NCBI RefSeq assembly: GCF_000003815.2 | Contig: NC_049989.1 | Span: 10,433,382 to 10,497,381, forward strand | Origin: Branchiostoma floridae | Lineage: Eukaryota; Chordata; Leptocardii; Amphioxiformes; Branchiostomatidae | Length of the DNA stretch: 64,000 bases | Direction of reading: 5' to 3' | Shown: one piece after another, positions 32,101 to 44,800 of the stretch | Layout of the letters: each line of letters begins with the position of its first letter | Position numbering within the stretch: the first letter of the stretch is position 1 | Made by a program: the position numbers and the translations under genes | Notes under the pieces: model-generated | What the model was told of the DNA's origin: nothing | What the model saw: the letters and a program-made list of their open reading frames with translations, nothing else | Databases searched by the model: none

Positions 32101-33702
32101 TGCGTAGAATTTTCTTTGTGCGTACATTGAAACAAAGCACTCTATATTGTATCAATTCAATGTCAAGACAGCAATACCAACTTACCGTCCATACCCTCTT
32201 ATAAATTTATTGAGTTTTCTATTCAAAGATTCGGCCATGGGGGAAAATAGCCATAGTTGCAAAGTCTACCAGTCAGTACAAATCAATTAGTAGTTGTTCC
32301 AATTCCCTCTAGTACTAGTATACTTTACTTTAAGGAGCTCCTTGGTTACTCAGAGCAAATTTTACAAGACTTGATAAAACACAACATTTACAACGTTCAA
32401 GAAATGAATACAACACATGACGAGGGAGATATCGACTGACTATCCTACATAGACAACGTCATGGGTACGGGCAGTAAAATCGAGAATCCAGGTAGGTCAA
32501 AGTTGAAAGTTCAGCCTTCCCGCCAATTTGTGAATTTCTGTCTGCATCTACAACCATCAAAAGTTTCGACGCCGCGGTTTCTGACGACGTTTCCGATGCA
32601 TGGAGCTTAGCCCACATATGTCTTCTAAGACTTCGAATTATCTTCAGTACGTGAATGAGAGGTAAGGTAGAGAATACATCCTATGTTACTAAGTTCTCAA
32701 TTTTACCACGCGGCGAGTTTGTCACAGAATTTTGTCTGTTCTCAAAAATTTGTGAGGCCTGTAAGATAATGTTTCTGTAGATGCTCTTACCATGTTGTTT
32801 ACACAAAGTCATATGGAAACAAACAAACAAACAAACAAACCTGTTTCTCCGACGGCCTCCGGTTTTGTTTGTCTGTCCACTATCTAGAAGTTGAGCGGCT
32901 GCATTTTCGCATCACCAAGCGTTGACCTTTGTCTCGTACCAACGTTCGCGGTCAAACTTGATGTCTCATTTCGTGTCGCACAATATTAGGCTATCCTTGA
33001 AGCCGTCATCACTAGTCGACTCTAAAAGACAACCGTTCGACAGTTGGAAGGTATGCTGTAAGCATTTATGTATTTGATGTGGGTACTTGTCTGAATCGCG
33101 TTGTTTAACAGTTTGTGATAACTTACTCGAGTTATACAATGTTACTTCTGAATGCGGTCTCTCGGCAATGTTCTCGCTCAGTCCTTAAGGTCTCATACCG
33201 GACTTATGCCGTCCCCTTTATAACAATGCTTAATTATGCAACTTTAATGGGCGAAAATCCAACAACGAAACAGTTCGGCCGGAGACGTTATAATTTCTAT
33301 TTCAAGATCACATATCCAGTAATCAATAAAAAAATTGTTTCCAAAATCTGACCGGACAATCGATTTTTATAACATCTATGACTGCACATAAATACTATCC
33401 AGAAAGTGGGGCTTTCCTTCAGTGACCCGCTGGCCACATTACTCAGGACAAACAAACGTACACGTCCGAGAATCGCCCGAATGCTGGAACATATCCACCC
33501 GATCCTGTCAGAAATACACAACCTTTCATCTCAAATCCTTCGATATGACATGGGAGCGATTAAAGGCAATTTATCATCTACATAAACACACGGTTTTGGG
33601 GCCACATTCATATTTCGGAGGGAATACTTCTGAGTGCCCACCGTCGGAGTAATACCGGAACGAGACCTTATACTACGTATCGTGTCGCAGTACATTTGAT
33701 AC
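32101..33702. other. Intergenic between convergent genes; nothing recognised
   Basis: No coding region supported. A short (AAAC)n tract is at 32819-32840. The frames at 32257-32439 and 33115-33652 have no motif. Confidence 0.55.
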
Positions 33703-33712
33703 TTCCTTCAAG

Positions 33713-34647
33713 TTTTTTTTTTTTTTTTTTATTGTTGAACAACAAAGTACAGACAGGACAGAGAGGTAATGCACTCTAGCAGTAAGCTAATATTCACATC
33801 ACCTCTCAAAAAAGGATGACTGACAAGAGGAAATAAAGTGACAATATCGAAACAAACAATTCACAGCTATTTACATATAAGTCAGGTTACAAGGTAGTTG
33901 CAAAACGTTTGGTATGTACAATATATGACTGGGTTAACTTTAAGATACTGCAGTTTGTATGATATGACAGAAAAGTTGAACCCCTTAAAAGTAAATGGAT
34001 ACGGGCTGATTCGGATAAACTATTGAAATCAAGAGAATTGCCTAGCAGGTTCTGAAGATTGTCGAAAAAAATGGTTCTGTATTGTTGATAGGTAGGGCAG
34101 TATAACAAAAAATGCACAACACCTTCACATCGACACCCACAGTTACAGGCTGGACTAGAAGCTAAATTTCGGATAAATAAACTTTGGTTTAGACTGCAGG
34201 TACCTATGCGAAGGCGTGTAAGGAGTGCGCAGGTGTACCGAGGACCGTAGCTAAAATGTCTATTGATGGAGGGGCGTACTAATTTCATTAAATGTTTTTT
34301 ATACAGTGAAAAGCTAAGTGAACGAACAGCAGTGTCAAGACCATTCCAGTGTTGTGTTGCATAAGGAATAAAAGACTTTTGGTATCGACTTGTAGTGCAA
34401 ATCGGTACCCGTAGGTTGTGTTTGTTGCGGAGATTATGAGAAGTAAAAACAGAAACTACGGGAGGGATCAAGTCCTTAAGATACTGGCGAGTATGACCGT
34501 TAACAATCTTGTAAAACATGACCAAGGAGTGAACGTGTCGCCGATCAGAAAGTCTTTCCCAACCAAGTTCAGCAAGGAGCGAAGAGTAAGAAGAACCTCT
34601 TACTGCCCCTGAGACTGTAAGTGCACATTCGTACTGAACAACATTCG
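33713..34647 (-). mobile_element. 5'-truncated non-LTR retrotransposon (LINE), 3' part
   Basis: On the minus strand the frame holds the conserved tail of LINE ORF2 proteins: LTVSGAVRGSSYSSLLAELG, LSDRR, VMFYKIVNG, YGPRYTCALLTRLRIG, and a Cys/His cluster (CNCG..C...VHFLLYCPTY). The stop is at 33887. The 3' end reads CAACAATAAA into an 18-A tail (T run 33713-33730). A 12-bp target duplication, TTCCTTCAAGTT, lies at 33703-33714 and 34648-34659. The reverse transcriptase core and endonuclease are missing, so it is a dead-on-arrival insertion. The clade (CR1/L2/Jockey-like) cannot be fixed by eye. Confidence 0.9.
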
Positions 34648-34659
34648 TTCCTTCAAGTT

Positions 34660-37620
34660 CATACGGAGGATGGGCATCGGTGTGAATGTAAAATGACACT
34701 AAGCACAATATCATGATTTCACAAGTAACTGAAAAGGATGTTGTCAGATACTTTAGGTGCCAAATTCTCAAACATCTTGCTGTTTTCAGAATCTACCCAA
34801 TTAGGTTGCTTGAGTTACATTTGCATAGTTAATCTATTCACTTGGCTGTTCCGATCTTCGAAGGATTAGGCCTTCTTGAAGGTGTGTATTCTTTTATCTG
34901 AGAGATCAAACCAAACTCATTGTTTTTGGTAATTTTTATACATTATGTTTTGAATCTCTCTCTTTACTCGCCACATCAATATCCACAATGCATGTATGCG
35001 ACTTATTTTATTTTGTCGTGAGAACATTTCAAAATATGCGCACTTCCCTCGTCGCTCCAGTTCTCCGCGTACGCGACTGTGCCTTAATAAAGATTTTTTG
35101 CATTGGATAGTCTGATATTATATAGACCTGTACAGCAGCGCCATCTTGTAATCCATGCAACATCAACAGCTTGTATAAACCCAATGGATATGCATATGAT
35201 TATCAACTCTGCTTGGAATTCAACTGCCTGTTATAGTCCCTATCCTGATATTCCTGATCGTTTGCGCTCTATTTAGGCTCAACCGCTGGGCGCTAACTAC
35301 ATTTGAAGACCTTACCTGAGAGTTTGGTTGTTGTTCTTTCTTCCTTGGAACACAAGGGTTAAAGGGTTTCCGAAAACAGTTGGTTAGGCTAGTGAGGTGG
35401 ACAGCTTTAGCTCGGACGCAAGGCTCCACATAGGGGTTTGGTAGGTATGGAATTTCCTTGAGGAAAACCTGGTCCAAAAGAGACCACTTGAGTTCGAGTT
35501 ACTACATCTGCACGTGGGCGGATCCCTCTCAGAGGTTGCCCATTTTGTTCTAGAGGTGTTTGAGCGTTTTCTTCAGGGTTACCGTCAAAATTGCAACAGT
35601 CAAAACTCATATACTCTTAGCTGTTTACCTGTACCCAGCGAGCTTGAGAAATAAAGGGCATTCACACTGTAGTTATACATGAAAAGAAACGTTTACGGTT
35701 TAATCGTCAAATTTCAACAAAACCTTCCTCAAACAACACACGAGACACGATTATTTTTAAATTCCACTGTACGTTAAGATGTCAACATCCCCAGGTAGTA
35801 CCATATCGTACTTTAACCTAACCGATGAGTGAACAAAGATTTCACAGATCGCCCAACGAGTCTCATAAGAACGATTTTTTGAATGTGTATTTTGTTGTCT
35901 TTTCAATCGCATTCTTACATCGTTAATCATATTTCAGTTGCAAAACCGATCCAACTTCTCACGTATCATAGTCGATAAACGCAATAATTCGTTGTTTTAT
36001 TGTATTGTTACCAGGGCTAGCCCTTGAAAATAGCCTCCGGTAGCTCTGGCTGTTTATCTTTATACAGCCGGATAAATCTAATCACATCAAATCGCTAAGT
36101 GGTCGCTCAGAGATCACGTTATACGCGTTTAGACGACTCCTGGCGATATTGCTACAAACTGCATCTCCGAACAAGAACTGTATCACATAAGACAATCATA
36201 CATTCTTTGTCGGTCCATCTTCCAAAATCTACTTCTCTTACCTTCTCTTACGTCCTTAACCGCTTTAACCGAATGTCCAATTATATACTCAATAATATTA
36301 AGTCACTTTTTTTCCATACAAGTAATTGTAACTGTAACATCTTTTTTTTTAAACTAATATACATATTTCTGAATATATAGGTTGGTACATTTATATAAGT
36401 ATGCATTCTGTATCAACACATGACGAAATCTTGCACAGTCGTTATGCATTCTATTTTTAGACGAGGCAAAATCTTACACTGTCAGTGCAATCTTCGGTAT
36501 ATCCGAGTGACTCCATTGCTGTTTCGTTGTACAACGCGTTACCCTGAAATTGCGGACCTCTATTAACACGTATCCAACATGTACACATTGGAAACGACAA
36601 TGAAAATCTAACCATGAAGTTATCTGTACAGACAGCGCTTGGCACTTACATATCCGCTGAAACTTGCTGTTACATCATCTTTTTCGACAAGACAATTTTA
36701 CAAACAATTTAAACAATTTACAATTCAGAGAGTGTTTTAAGTTATTTCACCTCACTTCACAATATTTGTAGTTCTTGAAATGCCAATCTAACGAAACACC
36801 ATTCTTAATATCAAACTGCTAGCGTCAATACTTCAATACACGTTGTTCAAGGCTATCACCATATTGAAGTGCTATGTATAGTGCAGCATTAATTAATAAA
36901 AGTTCCTTAAATTGTCATAATCTGTGATAATGATCGATTGTGGTTATCATTAAAGTTCAAACTGCACCAAACTGTACAAATTCACAATGAATAACAGACT
37001 TAAACATTTCTCAAGAAGAGATTCTTTTGAAAGCAACATTTCTCAAATATTCTTATTCACTTGATAACATTAGATGATCAGCAGCTATGTACAGTTATGT
37101 TGTGCCTGTAGCTTATAGTAGGCAACAATCTAAATAATTTAACGTCATTTAACGTCATATAACTTTATGTATTCGACTCACAAATAACTTGTGGGTTTGG
37201 TTTGGTCCTGTGGTATTTTTTACTAAAGCGCTGACAAATTCTTTGCTTTCTTTTAATTAGCTTCTGACTGATGTCGATTCTTTCTGTTATTTACAAAGTC
37301 TTTCAGTGGGAATAACTGCACATGCGCAGGTCAGAGGTCAATAGACTGGATACAATTGGATAGGAAAAGGTCAAAGGTGAAGTCCCAGAGAAATCATCAA
37401 ACACATCGGGACATTGTTAGGCAAATCGACTCATGGAGTCCATAACGTTTAGACGTGTATAAAGCAAGGTCGAGACAAGATTTGTTTACAAGTCACTGAC
37501 CTTTCACCTTTGACCTGCGCATGCGGAGTTTGATTCGTGAACTCAGTATATACAGCAATCAACCGCATTTTGTATCCATACGCATTTCGTAGTCATAAAC
37601 ATCTGCCCTGCTCTTGTTCT
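34660..37620. other. Intergenic; nothing recognised
   Basis: AT-rich sequence without supported coding regions or clear repeats. It lies between the LINE and the 3' end of the receptor gene. Confidence 0.5.
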
Positions 37621-37621
37621 C

Positions 37622-37627
37622 TTTATT
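37622..37627 (-). terminator. Candidate polyadenylation signal of the receptor gene
   Basis: AATAAA on the minus strand about 800 bp after the receptor stop codon. A variant ATTAAA is nearer, at 37978-37983. Either would put the CA/GA microsatellites or part of them in the 3' UTR. Assignment is tentative. Confidence 0.3.
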
Positions 37628-37985
37628 TTGTTTTCACAAGAAAGGAATGCAATCGAGTGTGGAGCCTTGAAGGGCGTTCACACCTGACTGATCCAGCTGA
37701 CGACTCCAACAGTCGGCTCGGCGTTGCCTGTGCATCTGTGACTGTTGTGCCGCCTTGTGACATCGTTGGGAACTGCAACTAGCTCGATCTCACCTGTGTC
37801 CGGAGATCCCTTCAGCTTTGCTGGGTCCTCCTTGGAGTAATGAGAAAAAAATGGGTCTTATATGTAGTCCATTGGCAAATTGACGATATTTACTTACAGC
37901 ATGGCAAAGGCAATATGCTTAGGATTAGGATCCAGTAAAATCAAAGTAAGTGGTCTTTCCACGTCGTACACAGTCTATTTAATGC

Positions 37986-37994
37986 ACGCACGCA

Positions 37995-38078
<84 letters not shown>

Positions 38079-38107
38079 CACACACAGACACACAGACATA
38101 CACAGAA

Positions 38108-38163
<56 letters not shown>

Positions 38164-38200
38164 ACAGACACAGACGTCACACACACATATATTCACATAC
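37986..38200. repeat. Compound (CA)n-(TA)n-(GA)n-(CA)n microsatellite
   Basis: CA repeats to about 38046, TA to 38062, GA to 38078, then CA with CAGACA and CATACA interruptions to about 38200. It lies 230-450 bp downstream of the receptor stop, probably in its 3' UTR. Confidence 0.95.
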
Positions 38201-38334
38201 ACACAGCTGTAAAAACCTACAAATACAAGTTTTCCACCACTCACACCGGGAAGGCTTTTGTGAATACGAATGTTGGGTTCTTAGGTGCTTTGAACCGATG
38301 GGTTTAAATTCTGATCCAACAATGACAACTACAA

Positions 38335-38405
38335 GGAACCACCGCGTGCCTGCGAAGCTTGTGGGTTACGCCGAAGGGCGGTTATACCGAATTTACAGAT
38401 ACAAG
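38335..38405. repeat. Dispersed repeat with GCCGAAGGGCGGTTATACCG
   Basis: GTTACGCCGAAGGGCGGTTA here matches, inverted, TAACCGCCCTTCGGCGTAAC at 63453-63472. The extent of the repeat is unclear. Confidence 0.5.
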
Positions 38406-38431
38406 GGCACAGTGCCAGTGATACCAGCATC

Positions 38432-38815
38432 TTACTTTAAATGAGACTTTTGATTGATAATACATACAAGGTTTTCCGCGTTCGGTGTGGTACGGTTGGT
38501 GGATCGGCGTCTCTTGTCAGACGTGTTGCGCAGGTTGTTCATTCTGCGCAGCGTGCAGCACGGCAGGCCGGCCCGGCGGAACGCAGAGGCGAACCCCTTG
38601 CGGAAGTTGCGGTTCATGCAGCCGTACACAATCGGGTTGACGCAGCTGTTGACGAAGGCCAGCCAATGGGCGATGGGGTAGCCGTATTTGAAGATGGACT
38701 CCTTGACGTCACAGCTGAGGTCGCCGTAGTCCACCAGGAAGGTGACAGTGTGCAGGGGAAGGTGCAGGAGGGTGAAGATGACTACCACCACTACCAGCAT
38801 CTTAAAGACGCGCAC
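38432..38815 (-). CDS. Receptor exon 6: TM6, TM7 and cytoplasmic tail
   Basis: Acceptor TTCTTGATCTTCGGCAG, phase 0. Reads [23 protein letters not shown]3 with one Cys, then [20 protein letters not shown] and an Arg/Ser/Asn-rich tail ending KSHLK-stop. The opposite-strand frames here are shadows. Confidence 0.92.
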   Translation of the reverse strand: MRVFKMLVVVVVIFTLLHLPLHTVTFLVDYGDLSCDVKESIFKYGYPIAHWLAFVNSCVNPIVYGCMNRNFRKGFASAFRRAGLPCCTLRRMNNLRNTSDKRRRSTNRTTPNAENLVCIINQKSHLK

Positions 38816-41800
38816 CTGCCGAAGATCAAGAAAATCTCCGGTCAATTCTTAAAGACTGGCAAAAGAAACGACATCTTACTTATGGCAAAAACATAAGGAG
38901 ATAAAATTCAGACGCAGGCCACCAAGGCACGCAACCTTCCAATCCTGCCAGTTTCCGATTACAACTTAGGTCGGGAACAAACTTGGATCCAGGCCAACAA
39001 GAACACGTTTATCTCTTTATATATTTAGGTACTTTTAGTGATTCATATGACAAGGTATATATTGGAGTGTTAGCAATGGTTAGATAATATTGGTCAAGCA
39101 CTGTTTTGTTATTTGAAGCAAACGTCAGAATTTATCGTAATAGAAGCCGTAGAAACTACTTTAGATTGCAAACACCTCGGTAATATGTAATGCAGGACTT
39201 AGGAAATGTTAGTGATTTACCGCAACCATTGGTATTCTTCGGACTACCAGCCGTAGAAACCGGTTGAGATTGCAAGTATAATTTATTAAGATGTTACTAC
39301 AGTATAATGTAGTACATGAAAGATAAAACATAGCATTGGTGTAGCAGAGCGCGTTTAACCGCACCTTGTATCCCAGCTTACTGGCGGCGCCAGTGGTGCC
39401 CCAGGCCCCGCAGTGCGCGCTGGAGCGCACGCTGGTGTTGTACAGGCGGACGGCGATGCGGATGTACAGGGAGGTGATGGCGACCAGAGGGGCCAGGTAG
39501 CACATCACGAACAGGGCCAGTGTGTACAGGCGATGCCCTGTAGAAAAACAAAAATTTAGGCCGGACGTGACGGCCGATACAATTTGCTATGGCCCTATAT
39601 GATTTGGTATGGCCCGAGCGGTTTCCTGATCTACGTTACAGAGGTCAATCACTAAACCGAATGTTTCTTTCGCACAACCAATCAGCGTTCTTAAAAGTTT
39701 AGATTTAAAACTAGAGTTCGGCGACCTCATACCTCCATGAAAATTTAGAGCTTTCGTAAATTTCATGCAATTGACTAACACATTAACATAATTTATGCAT
39801 GGTGTTGTTCTTTATTGAATAACGTACACATGTCACAATTATAAAAATCCCATTATTAATCATAAAGCGGTTTTGCGATTCTTCAATAAATTATGCAAAT
39901 AAGTTCCTCATTACCTCATTCCACCTATCATAATTAACATGTGTTACATTTATTGAAGTCCAGTTATTAAAAACAATGGAATTATACAATTCCCTCATTA
40001 ATAATGCAAATTAAGTCCTCATTTGCATAACATAAATATCATTATGGAAATCTTTGCCTAAGCTACCTGCATGCCTAAAATGGAGGCAATCCGTTGTTCC
40101 TTTCTGCAGTTATCCTCTTTGGAGTGTCTTGACAAAAACGCCCCTGCAGTTCCACAATTAAATGTTAGGGGGCTGAAACTTGCTCCACTTTGTCATGACA
40201 CTAAAAGCTATCTACCACCTAAATGTCAAGACCATAGCATGTCTGGAACAAGAGATACATTGAAAAAACTGCTATGATATAATATTCTCATTAATTATGC
40301 AAATGTACTCCAATTTTGCATAATTAGTATTTTATCTTGTACAACATTGTCTAAGGTACCTACATACCAAAAATCATGAAAATTCGTTGTTCCCTTCTTG
40401 AGTTATCGTCTTCAGAAGTTTTTGACAAAAATGCCCCTGCTATCCCAAACTTATGTCATTTCTTCCTGAGCACAAGAGCTATCTAATACTCAAAAATCGT
40501 GGCCATAGCTTGTTCAGAACACCGAGATAGCAAAACCGGAAGTTGCGCTGCAACCAAGGGAAGCAGCTAGGGGGCCCAAAATCTAATCATTTCCAGCTTT
40601 CATCACACACTACCAACACACCAAGTATGAAACCAATCCACCCAGCCGTTCTTGAGTTATTTTGTTTACACACACACACAAACACACACACAAACGCGGG
40701 GTAAAATATAACCTCCATGACATTTCATGGAGGTAACAATCAACGAACAGAATGTATATGTGCTTCGGTATCCGAAAGTCCAGTTCAATTTTCATCGCAC
40801 ATCTCAAGAAGCTTGGGCAGCAGTTTGACCGCACGAATAGGACATACTATTTCGGTATTTAACATATATAAAGCTTAGGAATACATGTAGATGCTACTGT
40901 TTCATATGATTATCAAGAATTATCAAAAAAACAACTATAGATGATCTAGATTTAAAGGACATGTTCAGTCATAGCAATAACTCTCTGAATTGTCTACATT
41001 TTATTACATTTTACACCTTTTGTTTATTTAGTTAGGAGGCCTATCATGTTCATACTTTCATGTAGTATATATGTACTTAAAATGATTTTCGTCGTGTTAC
41101 AGACTGATCAGCTCACTGGAAAAAAAAAACTGTGTTGAAGTGAAACCGTTGCAAGAACTTCTAAGAGATCTAACAGATGCCCAAGAGTCCGCCTACAGTA
41201 TTTAGTAACTTGGTGGTAACGAAGCTCCGACTAGTAATCCATGGTGGTACTACAGCCTGATAATTACAGGCCGGAAACAATTGTCGTAGCTTGAATGCCG
41301 TGGTTATCATTAGACTTACCTTAATTGCGGTCACTACGGATGGTGGCACTCATGCTATCAATATCAACGATTTTAAAACACTTTTCGGTATCGCAAAATG
41401 ACAATTTTACATGACGTACCGTCAGGAAATGTCCAGTACTCGTAGCAGGTCTTGTCGTCCTTGTCGAACTTGGTTGCGAAGGAGATGGGCGCCATGATGA
41501 TGATGGCGGACAGCCAGATGACCAGGATGATGCAGAAGGTGCACATGCCTGTCAGTTTGCCATCGTTTGGTGCTGTCACGGCCAGGTATCTGACAGGAAA
41601 AGAGAAAATTAAAACAAGAAATCAAAGACCACACATATGCATCTTCATTAAATATTCTTGTGTTTTTTTTTTGTGTGTGAATTTACTGTTTTATTCATTA
41701 TTGGCGATAATGTCATCAAGGCGTCAACGTTTTTGTTTGTCATTCTGGGAGTTTTTTTCACCAGGTCTAAGCCTTCCGTAACAACTTTGGACCCGGGCCA

Positions 41801-44800
41801 AACCAGCCTTCCGGTATCCTGCATGTCTCCAAATACACAATGTTTCGCCTCACATTCTTCCACTCACTCACTCACTCACTCACTCACTCACTCACTCACT
41901 CACTCACTCACTCACTCACTCACTCACTCACTCACTCACTCACTCACTCACTCACTCACTCACTCACTCACTCACTCACTCACTCACGGCCCGTAACCAC
42001 ATTTCTTCCACCTTAAACATAAGCCAGCGAAAACAGATTTGCTCACATTTCAGAATGAACTAGAGTTCCACGAACACATACCTTTGCCAAATAAACCAGG
42101 TTTGTTATGTAGAATGATGTCTGTAGACAAATGCATTACTCATTTCATTTTCTTTATAATTATATGCTTGGAGTTGGTTTATAAAATGTCGGCATTGATT
42201 ATGCAAATTAGATCCCAAGTAACAATTAATTGATATCAAATTGTATCAAGCATTACTTAAGCTATCTACATGCCAAAAATCATGACGATCCTTCAACACG
42301 TTCATATTTTCTCATTAATTATGCAAATGAGATCATCATTTGCATGATAAATATGTATTGACAATTCTCTCTTTCTCAGCTACACATGTGACAAGTTTTA
42401 AAGTCCTATCATGGAATGTAGTGAATTTATAAAATATCCTCATTAATTATGCAAATTAGCTGGTGATTTGCATAATTGGTATCTCATTATGTAGGTCTTC
42501 ACTTACGCTACCCACATACCAAAAAACATGATGATCCGTCAACATGTTCATATTTTCTCATTAATTATGCAAATGAGGTCATCATTTGCATAATTGATAT
42601 CTATCGATATTTCTCTCCTTCCCAGCTACATATGTGACAAGTTTGAAAGTCCTATCATGGAATGCGGTGGAGTTATAAATTTTCCTCATTAATTATGCAA
42701 ATTAGCTGTTGATTTGCATAATTAGTATTTCATTATGTAAGTCATCACTCATTCTATCTACATACCAAAAATCATGACGATCCGTCAACACGTTGTAGAG
42801 TTATTCTCGTCCAAAGTTTGAAAGGAAACCGGTGCCTGCAGTTCCAAACTCACAGCACTTACTCTCTGCCTTAAGGGCTATCTACCACTTAAAAATCATG
42901 ATCACAGCATGTCCAGAACAGGAGATATCAAAAATTGAGGTTCTGCTGCAGTACCTTAGCAAGCCGCTAGGGGGCCCATTATCTAACTTGACCTTCGTTT
43001 TCCCGACCCCTACCCACCTACCAAATATTATTGGGATCCATCCAAGACTTCTTGAGTTATGCTGTTAACACACACACAGACACACACACAGACACACACA
43101 CACACAACATAACCATAGCCATTCTGGCAAAGGTAATAAGACAAACCAAACCCAGTATCTCTGTGTTGGCGGGGGTAAGATAATTGATAACTCTCAGCGA
43201 CCTGTATGTGGTGAGTGGTGACTCTCAAGAGTCAAGAGACATGGAAAATTGTCATGATCAGGTATGAGAACACCGGTTCAGAAGATACTCCTTTGATTAG
43301 GTACGTCGATGTAGGTTAGACATCCAGGTAATAAGATACGCCAAAAATAGTTACTCAAGCAACTGGATATGGTTTTGAAACGGTCAGACGTTTCGGATAG
43401 AATCCACTATCCTTCGTCAGTGACACTGAATAGATCTGGAAGAAACAGGTCTTTTATACTCTAACTATGAATGAAGACAATTTCAGATGTCAAATAGGAA
43501 AGGTTGTAAGACAATTCAGACTGAAGACAAATTGGACCTGTTTCTTCCAGATCTCTTCAGTGTCACTGACGAAGGAAAGTGGATCTATCCGAAACGTCTG
43601 ACCGTTTCAAAACCATATCCAGTTGCTTGAGTAACTATTTTTGGCGTACCTTTGATTAGGCAGATTAGCGATCTTGTTTTATGGACAGAAGTTCTCGGTA
43701 TCAAATGTTGGCCTAGTTTAAGTTCCGACTTGACTTTGATGTCAAGTTGTGATGTTGAGACTTACATGCTATATACATAAATAAGTTGGCACACCAAGGT
43801 TTAACAGATGATGTGATGATGCTTAAAAATCTAAAATGAACCTTAGAAAATATAGTAAACTGGCGTTTGGACGCTACCTTAAAGATAGTACAAAGTTACG
43901 AGTGATTTTGTCTGACCTGTCCACAGCAATGGCCACCAGTGTGAAGACAGAGGCACCGTACGCGATCCCCTGTACTGTCGGCAGGAGTTTACACATCAGC
44001 GCGCCGAACTCCCACCCTGGGGTAGGGGAGACACGTAGTCATAGTCAGCAAAAGGAATTCAGCGAAGAAAAGATAACTAGCATTAACAATCTGCTGTCTT
44101 AATTGATAGCAGCCAGACAGCTGGGCGTATAGTTACAATTGGCTGGTAACTGGAAGAATCCGGTTCGAATTCTGGGAAGGGCATCTCGGTTGGGGCTGCA
44201 TCTCTTCTTAGGTTAAAAAAAAGTTAAACCCTTCCCGCGCCTGGTGGCGCCCATCTCTGTTTCCTTAGCCCTGGGCCACACAGTGCAATCACTACAGAAG
44301 GGGTCGAATTTCCTCACGTATCACGAATACCATTTTTTGTAGAATTCAGTGCATGTAGATTGTAATTTTGAATTCTAATTACAACAGACATGTTATGCTT
44401 AATCGTTTGGCATATGTATTGTGCGAATAAAAATCTCTAATAGAACCATAAGGGGAAAATGATGAGGACATATTTCTCGGTTCCTCACCTGTTTGAAAGT
44501 TGTCAATCAGTGTGATTGGCGTACAGAACACGCCAACCAGGAGGTCCGTTACGGCCAGGTTGGCTATGAAGTAGTTGGTGACAGTGCGCATGCTCCTGTT
44601 CTTGGCCACCACGATGCAGACCAGCCCGTTCCCACAGAGACAGGCCAGTATGACCAGGCCATACACCACGATTAGTAACACCTGTAATATAAAACATAAT
44701 GTTATATCTTAAGGTGGTATCTCTGTGCAGTATTGGCGCCCGTGCGGCAGAGCGGGGTTCGTTCACTGCAGCACCGTTGTGTTATTTTCGCCGATTTTTC

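Larger units (their letters stand above)
43316..43650. mobile_element. Penelope-type terminal repeat pair, fold-back, no ORF
   Basis: Two inverted arms (about 43339-43460 and 43536-43650) share GTTACTCAAGCAACTGGATA and GTCTGACCGTTTC-type words around a ~75-bp centre. The left edge has GGTTAGACATCCAGGTAA, a terminal word also found at the Penelope-like element (51650-51665) and at 62017 and 63190. Each arm carries a hammerhead-like motif. It looks like a non-autonomous pair of terminal repeats in receptor intron 3. Confidence 0.7.

Noticed and set aside
37880-38244. Frames of alternating Thr-His and Val-Cys
   Set aside because: CA/TG microsatellite translation.
38441-38896. 151-codon plus-strand frame
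   Set aside because: Antisense shadow of receptor exon 6, which has a coherent TM6-TM7 sequence on the other strand.
44503-44766. Alternative minus-strand frame over receptor exon 2
   Set aside because: Different frame from the TM1-TM2 sequence; shadow.
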